From: Chimonanthus salicifolius
Lineage: Eukaryota; Streptophyta; Magnoliopsida; Laurales; Calycanthaceae
Reading direction: 5' to 3'
Assembly: GCA_013350335.1 (NCBI GenBank)
Contig: CM023540.1
Coordinates: forward strand, 45,615,222 to 45,679,221
DNA length: 64,000 nt
Part shown: positions 58,201-64,000 of the stretch, piece by piece
Position numbering within the stretch: the first letter of the stretch is position 1
How the letters are laid out: the number at the start of each line of letters is the position of its first letter
The notes under the pieces: model-generated
Told to the model about the DNA's origin: nothing
Seen by the model: only the letters and a program-made list of their open reading frames with translations
The model's database searches: none
Program-made: the position numbers and the translations under genes

Positions 58201-59364
58201 AAATTTTATCAATCCAGTCCGAAGAAGGGCCAGCCTGACTAACCATGGCAAAAGTAATGCTGAAGGTACCAACAGAGTTAGGAGTCCATATAACCTGATC
58301 TTTCGTGCAGAAGGAGGGTATAATGAAGCCAGTTATCATTGTCCACATCTCATGAAGCATACTAGATGATTGTATTGAAGGAAGATGCCAATTGCCATTA
58401 GAGATGAAGAAGCTAACTTTGCAGTTGCAACCCATCTCGAGTTGTAGGAGGCACACCCACCAAAGTGTCCGATAAGAATGAAACCCAGTCTAATTCAAGG
58501 GTCGAGCCAGAAGCAATTATTACAACCATTCTCAATAGCATAGAAGATATCATGCTTAGCTTCTTCTCTGACTTTGAGAGTAGAGTTTCAGCCCCAAGAA
58601 GCAGTGTTAGAGTGGTTTATTTCCCAAATGCTGCAGCCCCTGAGGTACTTTGCATGAATCAATTGAAGCCATAGGCTATCCTTACCAGTGACGATACCCT
58701 AGATATGCATCATAAGGCATGCGCGATTTATGTCGTGCAGGTTTCTTAAGCTGAGACCCCATGCCTTTTTAGGCTTGCACACTGTACTCCAGCAAACCAT
58801 ATGAATCTTTCCTTTTGTTTGAGAACTACCCCAGAGGAAAGCACGCATGATTTTCTCCACTTCTTCCAGACACGATTTAGGAAGAAGGAAGAGTTAGTCA
58901 AATAGAGGTATAGATTATTAATTATAAACTTGAGCAGTTCCAATCTTCCAGTATAGGATAGATTATTGGAGGTCCAACCATTAAGCCTGTTGCGAACTTT
59001 GAGAAGAAGGAAAGATCCATCGCAAACATGGATCCTAGAAGGGAGAAGAGGAAATCCCAAGTAGGTGATGGGCAGGGATGCTTCGTTCATACCAAAAATG
59101 GATAAGATCTCCTCTTTTATGGTGCAAGATTTGGAGAAAATGACTTGGCTTTTGGAAGGATTAGCTTTAAGGTCAAGAAGAGAGCGAACTTGTGCAACAA
59201 ACGTTTCAAATTCAAAGTGGATTTGCTATCGGCAGAGCAGAAGACCATCGTGTCGTTAGCGAACAAGAGATGAGAGATGCAAAAGCTTCTAGAAAAGAAA
59301 GGACAAAGGATCTCATTCTCGGCAACAACTTTGGACAGAGCAGCAGAGAAGTTAAATAGAGGAC

Positions 59365-60057
59365 TTCACAACCTGCAGGACGGGTGTGTGTGGAATCCCA
59401 GGAAGGCATTGAGGGAGGGACGTCCTTGAGGAAGGCCTTTTGGCGGTGGGCCTCTAAGCCGCATGTGAAGAGGGCCATATGTGGTCGCATGCAAGACAGC
59501 GTGGAATCTCAACGGTACACAAATCTGACGATGTCTGGAGGACAGCTCGACGGCCGGAGAGGGGCGGAAGCAACAGTGCAATACCGCTGCATATCTGGGT
59601 CACAGACCTGTGAGTGGCAGCCAGCAGGAGTGCGGCTGGAAAGAGAAAACCCCTTCGCCAGAGCAGGAGTGCAGATCTGTGTGTGTGTGGGACACATGTC
59701 ATCGGAGACGCTTGCGTTTGAGAAGCATATTGGGAGTTGCTCGTAGGACGCAGGAAGCGTAGAGGGGGAGAACACAGAAGTTGGGTTCACTATTCTGGGT
59801 ATGAGAGAGATTCACATTAACTGAGAGGTGACGTCGGTGTGTCTTATACATGGGTGTACAAGGGGCTCGGGACTTCGGGTTTGGGCTCATGACTCAAGGG
59901 AGTCATATTCTTGTACATGTACTTCTTTCTCATTTATAGTGAATATTCTATCGCTCCGTGGACGTAGGCCAGGTAAGCCAAACCACGTTAAAATATTGTG
60001 TTGTGCTATGTGTTTATTTCTGTTCGATTTTTCTTGTTTCCGGGCGTAACGCTAACA
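59365..60057 (+). mobile_element. Unidentified insert in the LINE RT region
   Basis: LINE coding sequence stops after the motif LFSLVLE and resumes about 690 bp away. The insert is G+C-rich at its left. Its right end (CTCATTTATAGTGAATATTC, GGACGTAGGCC, AACCACGTTAAA, then CGCTAACA) resembles the 3' end of a Copia LTR read on the plus strand, so it may be a solo LTR. Left edge and TSD unresolved. Overlapping frames on both strands here are not credible genes. Confidence 0.5.
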
Positions 60058-60144
60058 CTCAAGTACGAGGGAGAACAGGAAGCGTGAGAGAGGGTCTCCT
60101 TGTCTGAGCCCTTTTGCAGCTAGGGAAGAAACCATTTGACATAC

Positions 60145-60720
60145 TGTGATACCCTGCCCCTCCCTTTCTTAGAGTCCCACATCAGTGGAAAAGAAAAGAG
60201 GGGGTGGGTTTATTAGAAGCCACCCCATGGAACTCTTGTGTGAGGCCTTTTGGGCCTTAGCCAGCCCAGGAACAAAATCGTGCAGGTTCTAGTTATGTGC
60301 GAGGCCCAAAGCAGACAATATCACACTGAGTCATGTCCTAAGCCCCTATATTCAAGTCGATCGTTACAAATTTGGTATCAAAGCCGAGTTCAACAATCGG
60401 ACTGTGTGGGCTTTCCTCCTTCCCCTTAAGTTGTTACGCTGGACCGAATCGAGCCGGAGACGGCTCGAGGCTTTAGGGGGGTGATTGTGATACCCTGCCC
60501 CTCCCTTTCTTAGAGTCCCACATTGGTGGGAAAGAAAAGAGGGGGTGGGTTTATTAGAAGCCACCCCATGGAACTCTTGTGTAAGGCCTTTTGGGCCTTG
60601 GCCATGTGGGCCAGGGCCCAGGAACAAAACCGTATGGGTTCGAGCTGTGTACGAGGCCAAAAGCGGATAATATCACACTGAGTCATGCCCTAAGTCCTGT
60701 ATTCGGGTCGAGTCGTTACA
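60145..60720 (+). mobile_element. Complete TRIM inserted in the LINE
   Basis: CATAC at 60140-60144 and 60721-60725 is a perfect TSD. The LTRs are 60145-60368 (224 bp) and 60486-60720 (235 bp), starting TGTGATACCC and ending CGTTACA. The 117-bp interior holds TTGGTATCAAAGCCGAG (initiator-Met type primer site) and a CTTTAGGGGGG purine tract. No coding capacity, so it would need enzymes from another element. It splits the LINE RT cleanly. Confidence 0.95.
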
Positions 60721-61307
60721 CATACCATTGATGAGGATGGAGAACTTGGGACGTTGAATGCAACAATCAATTCAGCTGATCCATTTCTCATTGAAATTGG
60801 CAATCCCAAGAGTATGCTTGATGCAGTCCCAGTTGACATTATCAAACGCCTTATTCAAGTTGATTTTTAGGCACGTTTTTGGTGGACCATTATCTAGGTG
60901 AATACCTTTGATAAGATCGTTGCAGAGGAGGATGTTTCTACTAATGTCACGCCCAGAGATGAAAGCAGATTGATGGAGAGTGACAAGTTTTCCCATGGTA
61001 TGTTTTATCCGATTAACAAGAACTCTAGATATAATCTTGTAGACTTCATTGCACAAAGAGATAGGTCTGAAATGATCAGGGCAGTCAACAACATTTGACT
61101 TAGGAATCAAGGTGATAAAACACGCTTTGATTTGGCTAAGAATCTGCCCAGAAACAAAGAAATCACCAATGGCTTTGACGGCATCGTCACTGTCCCAGCA
61201 ATTCCTGTAAAAAGTTAGGGTGAATCCATCCAGGTCAAGAGCTTTGTTAGGATTCGCACTGAAGAGGGTACTTTCGATCTCCTTCCTGCTGACAGGGCAC
61301 TAAACTA

Positions 61308-62068
61308 TTTTTTATCTATCTAAAAAATAATAAATATGTTGTCAAGAAATAATATATTGTAATCTCACTTTAAAAACTATAGTGCATTACATAAAAAATC
61401 AATTGATACGGTTGTATTAATGATACATATTGATACGGTACCGTATCTATGATACATATTCGACAATAAGTGTTAACCCTTATTTAGAATACTAATGAAC
61501 TAGATCAAACTACACATGGCCAAACATGAATCTTCCTTGTGACTTTTCAATAAATGAAAATAGTATAGAAAGTTCACTAAACTATAAGTAATAATCCGGC
61601 TAGCAAAAATGACAGCTAAGTATAGAGTTGTTTAGGCAAGCCATAGATGGCCAAAACTCAAAACTTGCAAATGACAAGTGGAGTTGTTTGGTCCTAATTT
61701 TAGATTAATTAATGACATTTAAAATATTGATCATAGATAAATTCACCCGTGCACAATTGCTTTAAAGGATAGGGTTGAATGGCACTTTTCATAAGAATTA
61801 AGTTATTTGGATTTCAAAAGTGGATGATCTTCAATAGTACAAAAATCAATGGTTAAAATAGAGGCAATTTTGTATGGATTTTATTGAATAGCAAGATCAA
61901 CTCAAGATGAGTTTAAATTGAGTAGAAATCCAATTTATAAGGGAGGACAAGGTGTAAGAGGAGTATGGGTGTAGATGGGTCTAGTTGGATTTTATCGCCT
62001 ACGGACGACATGGCCCAATAGGAATTTGGGTATTTATCAATATATTAAAATATTCGTTATATCAAATA
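61308..62068. other. Intergenic, nothing recognised
   Basis: AT-rich sequence without a supported feature. Confidence 0.5.
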
Positions 62069-62255
62069 CTCTCTCTGTTCCATTTTAGTTGTCTCATTTT
62101 AAACATTTATATTTTTTAAGGAAGTTAAATTTGACTTTAAACTACCATAGCTGAGAGGTGATTCACATCCATTTTCAACACACTTTATTCAAATGAAATA
62201 ACTATTTTGGGACAATTCAAAATCCAAATGAGACAACTAAATTGAAATGAGGAAG
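62069..62255. mobile_element. Stowaway MITE
   Basis: TA duplications flank CTCTCTCTGTTCCATTTTAG at the left and ATTGAAATGAGGAAG at the right. Internally similar to 18234-18424 (TTTTAGTTGTCTCATTT, GGGACAATTC). 187 bp. Confidence 0.9.
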
Positions 62256-62635
62256 TATAAATAACGATAGTGAGTATGGACTGAGGTACCAAAGCAGACC
62301 TGGCATGTCCAACGTATTGGCCAATGTTTTCAAACAGTTTCTATATGAAATATGTCAATTTAATTAATTGATCATCAGTTGATGAAATCCAGTGGAGATT
62401 AGTTGAAATGGCAACCAAATGTCAATACAACAGAATCACTGTAAGTTATTTAAATTTGGCCAACTCATTGTAATGAATCAATGACACCTATTTTGACCAA
62501 AAATTTGATTGAATCAATTTAATAGCTACACATAGACAATGATCACGTCCGTACAGTTCATATTTGCAACTTTATTGCTCCTCTTCAGCCCATGACTTAT
62601 GGTAATCAGGCCCGGGACAGAAACTGGGTTTGAGC
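62256..62635. other. Intergenic, nothing recognised
   Basis: AT-rich; no gene or repeat match seen. Confidence 0.5.
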
Positions 62636-62992
62636 CAGGGGTGCAAAAATCTGTCCGACGGAGATTTCAGTCGAACTCTTCAAAAAAAAATTAGGATAGT
62701 GGTGGTTTTTTTATAAAAAAAAAAAAAAACTCCGAATTTTTTAAAAAAAAATCGAAAAACAGCTGATTTAAAAATAAAATAAAACGAAAAACATAAATAT
62801 TGACCGATATTTCAAATATTGGCCGATATTTCAAATATTGGCCGATATTTAGGCAAATATTCGGCCGATATGGGCTATTATCGGCCGAGATATGAGCCTA
62901 CGGCCGTTATCAATTTCTTTAAAAAAAATGAAAAACAATGAATATTGGCCGATACATCTTGGCGGGATATCGGCCGATATCCCTTCTGTTGC
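62636..62992. mobile_element. TATCGGCC-family element (f1)
   Basis: Starts CAGGGGTGCAAAAATC and contains repeated ATATTGGCCGATATTT. The left flank GTTTGAGC and right flank GCTCAAAC are inverse, not direct, so the right edge is uncertain. Confidence 0.6.
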
Positions 62993-63000
62993 GCTCAAAC

Positions 63001-63233
63001 CAGGGTAGTAATCTTGGCCAAATCGAGATCTCGGCCGAATTTATTTCTCTCTCCTCAAAAATAAATTTAAGATAAAAAAATTAAAAAATATTCGAAAAAC
63101 AATTGATTTAAAAATAAAATAAAATGAAAAACATAAACCCAAGGCTAATATCAATTTTTTTAAAAAAAAAAAACGAAAACAATGGATATCGCCCGATATC
63201 CATTGTTTTATGCCAATCAAGATTACTACCCTG
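63001..63233. mobile_element. TATCGGCC-family element (f2) with 16-bp perfect inverted ends
   Basis: CAGGGTAGTAATCTTG at the left and its exact inverse at the right. Flanks GCTCAAAC and GCTCTAAC match 7 of 8. 233 bp. The interior has CTCGGCCGAA and ATATCGCCCGATAT. Confidence 0.85.
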
Positions 63234-63241
63234 GCTCTAAC

Positions 63242-63763
63242 ATATACAATGACTCAATAGATTGGGCTCAGACTCATTTTCAGCTCGTTTGGTTATATGA
63301 CCAGTTTCAGGCTCATGTCATGTATTAAGCCAATCAAGATTGCAAGGCTTTCCTCTCCATATATCCATGTATTTGTGTATATGGTTTGTTTACTTATCTA
63401 CTTATTTATTCATAAAAAATACATAATACATAAATGTCTTATAACTTATACCATTTTTTAGAATAGTAAAAGGTAAAAGGCTTTTGAAAATCTTCACTCA
63501 AGTTTTCAATTGAGTTCAAAAAATTAAAACAATAGCTTCAAAAATGGGCTCGAACAAGTAGATTTGGGCCTTGGCCTTAAAGCCTAATGGACTATAGGTA
63601 GGCTGGGGCGTTTGTATATCTAAATGGGTTGGGATAAGATAGAAAAATGCTCAACTCATGAACATGCCCATTGCCCATCAACTATACTTGAGGAATATTA
63701 AGGTTGGTAGCAACATTAATTTCCTCATCAAATTTTCTTTATTGGGCATGTACCAATAGTATT
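63242..63763. other. Intergenic, nothing recognised
   Basis: AT-rich, no supported feature. Confidence 0.5.
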
Positions 63764-63780
63764 GAACAATGCTTAATATT

Positions 63781-63971
63781 TTTTATTTATGATTAAAGTG
63801 TCAAAGTCTCTTAGAGCACCTAACTAATCCTTGGAGTATGTACAAACCTCCCTACCCACACATACCGGGTAACTCTATGGAGAGTAGTTCTTTGGAGTGG
63901 AATAAAAATCGAATTCAGAACTCCCACTACATGAGACAAGTTCCTAACAATCACTCCAACCCCTTCGGTTT
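63781..63971 (-). mobile_element. SINE family 1 copy with 17-bp target duplication
   Basis: 63764-63780 and 63972-63988 match at 14 of 17 positions (GAACAATGCTTAATATT against GAACTATGTTTAACATT). 191 bp, almost the same length as the 13167 copy, with matching motifs (CTCTTAGAGCACCTAACTAA, CACATACCGGGTAACTC). The worn TSD implies an older insertion. Confidence 0.82.
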
Positions 63972-64000
63972 GAACTATGTTTAACATTCACTATTACAAT

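Larger units (their letters stand above)
56761..61297 (-). pseudogene. 5'-truncated LINE with target duplication
   Basis: T-run at 56761-56768 is the reversed tail. Flanks CACTAAAACTA (56750-56760) and CACTAAACTA (61298-61307) are a near-perfect TSD. ORF2 pieces on the minus strand: RT with LIPKSNVVDCPDHFRPISL (near 61100), INLNKAFDNVNWD, GLRQGDPLS (near 60100) and FAND at the FADD catalytic site (near 59255); then YLGFPLLPSR (59060) and zinc-region pieces with CPLCNTENETKLHLLRC (near 57790). Both RT metal-binding motifs carry Asp-to-Asn changes, so the element is dead. Confidence 0.88.

Noticed and set aside
59384..59890. Multiple Cys- and Arg-rich frames on both strands
   Set aside because: G+C-rich transposon insert in a LINE; frames overlap on all strands and none resembles a known protein.

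Overview
This is nuclear DNA from a flowering plant. Short spliced genes with plant-type products (a photosystem I subunit N-like thylakoid lumen protein, two plant-type proteins of unknown function) sit in an AT-rich background dominated by plant transposable elements: a Tekay/Del-type chromovirus, a Copia element, LINEs, SINEs, TRIMs, Stowaway MITEs, foldback elements and hAT-like elements. The species cannot be named from sequence alone. No prokaryotic operon, CRISPR array, tRNA or rRNA gene was seen.

Layout. 1-3563: a 96-bp tandem repeat, a degenerate LTR-like stretch and a large TATCGGCC-type repeat. 4137-7865 (minus): a three-exon PsaN-like gene with a 3.2-kb SINE-bearing intron. 8030-9564: two repeat elements. 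11080-18903 (minus): a three-exon gene for a basic 126-aa protein; its two introns hold a 1.3-kb palindromic foldback element, a SINE, a LINE, a TRIM and a Stowaway MITE. 19283-21983: two more foldback elements; the second carries a captured first exon of a PHOSPHO1-like HAD phosphatase in both arms. 20227-30041: a tandem duplication of about 5 kb whose copies carry different insertions, giving natural empty sites. 31750-37409: a solo LTR with heat-shock-element motifs just upstream of its TATA box, split by a nearly complete Copia element with a perfect TSD. 38340-38771 (plus): an intact single-exon gene. 39914-42523: TATCGGCC elements and other repeats. 43054-54933 (minus): an 11.9-kb Tekay-like chromovirus with 3.2-kb LTRs and an extra pre-gag ORF, nested in an older repeat. 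56761-61297 (minus): a 5'-truncated LINE broken by a perfect TRIM and another insertion. 62069-63971: a Stowaway MITE, paired TATCGGCC elements and a SINE.

The most interesting signals are a TATCGGCC-rich family behaving as non-autonomous hAT elements (8-bp TSDs, one proven by an empty paralogous site); the foldback family with gene capture in hairpin form; the heat-shock-like LTR promoter; and the zinc-knuckle-rich pre-gag ORF. The host genes are small, and most of their length is TE-filled intron. All retroelement coding regions seen are broken by stops or frameshifts, mostly where a C-to-T or G-to-A change explains the stop.
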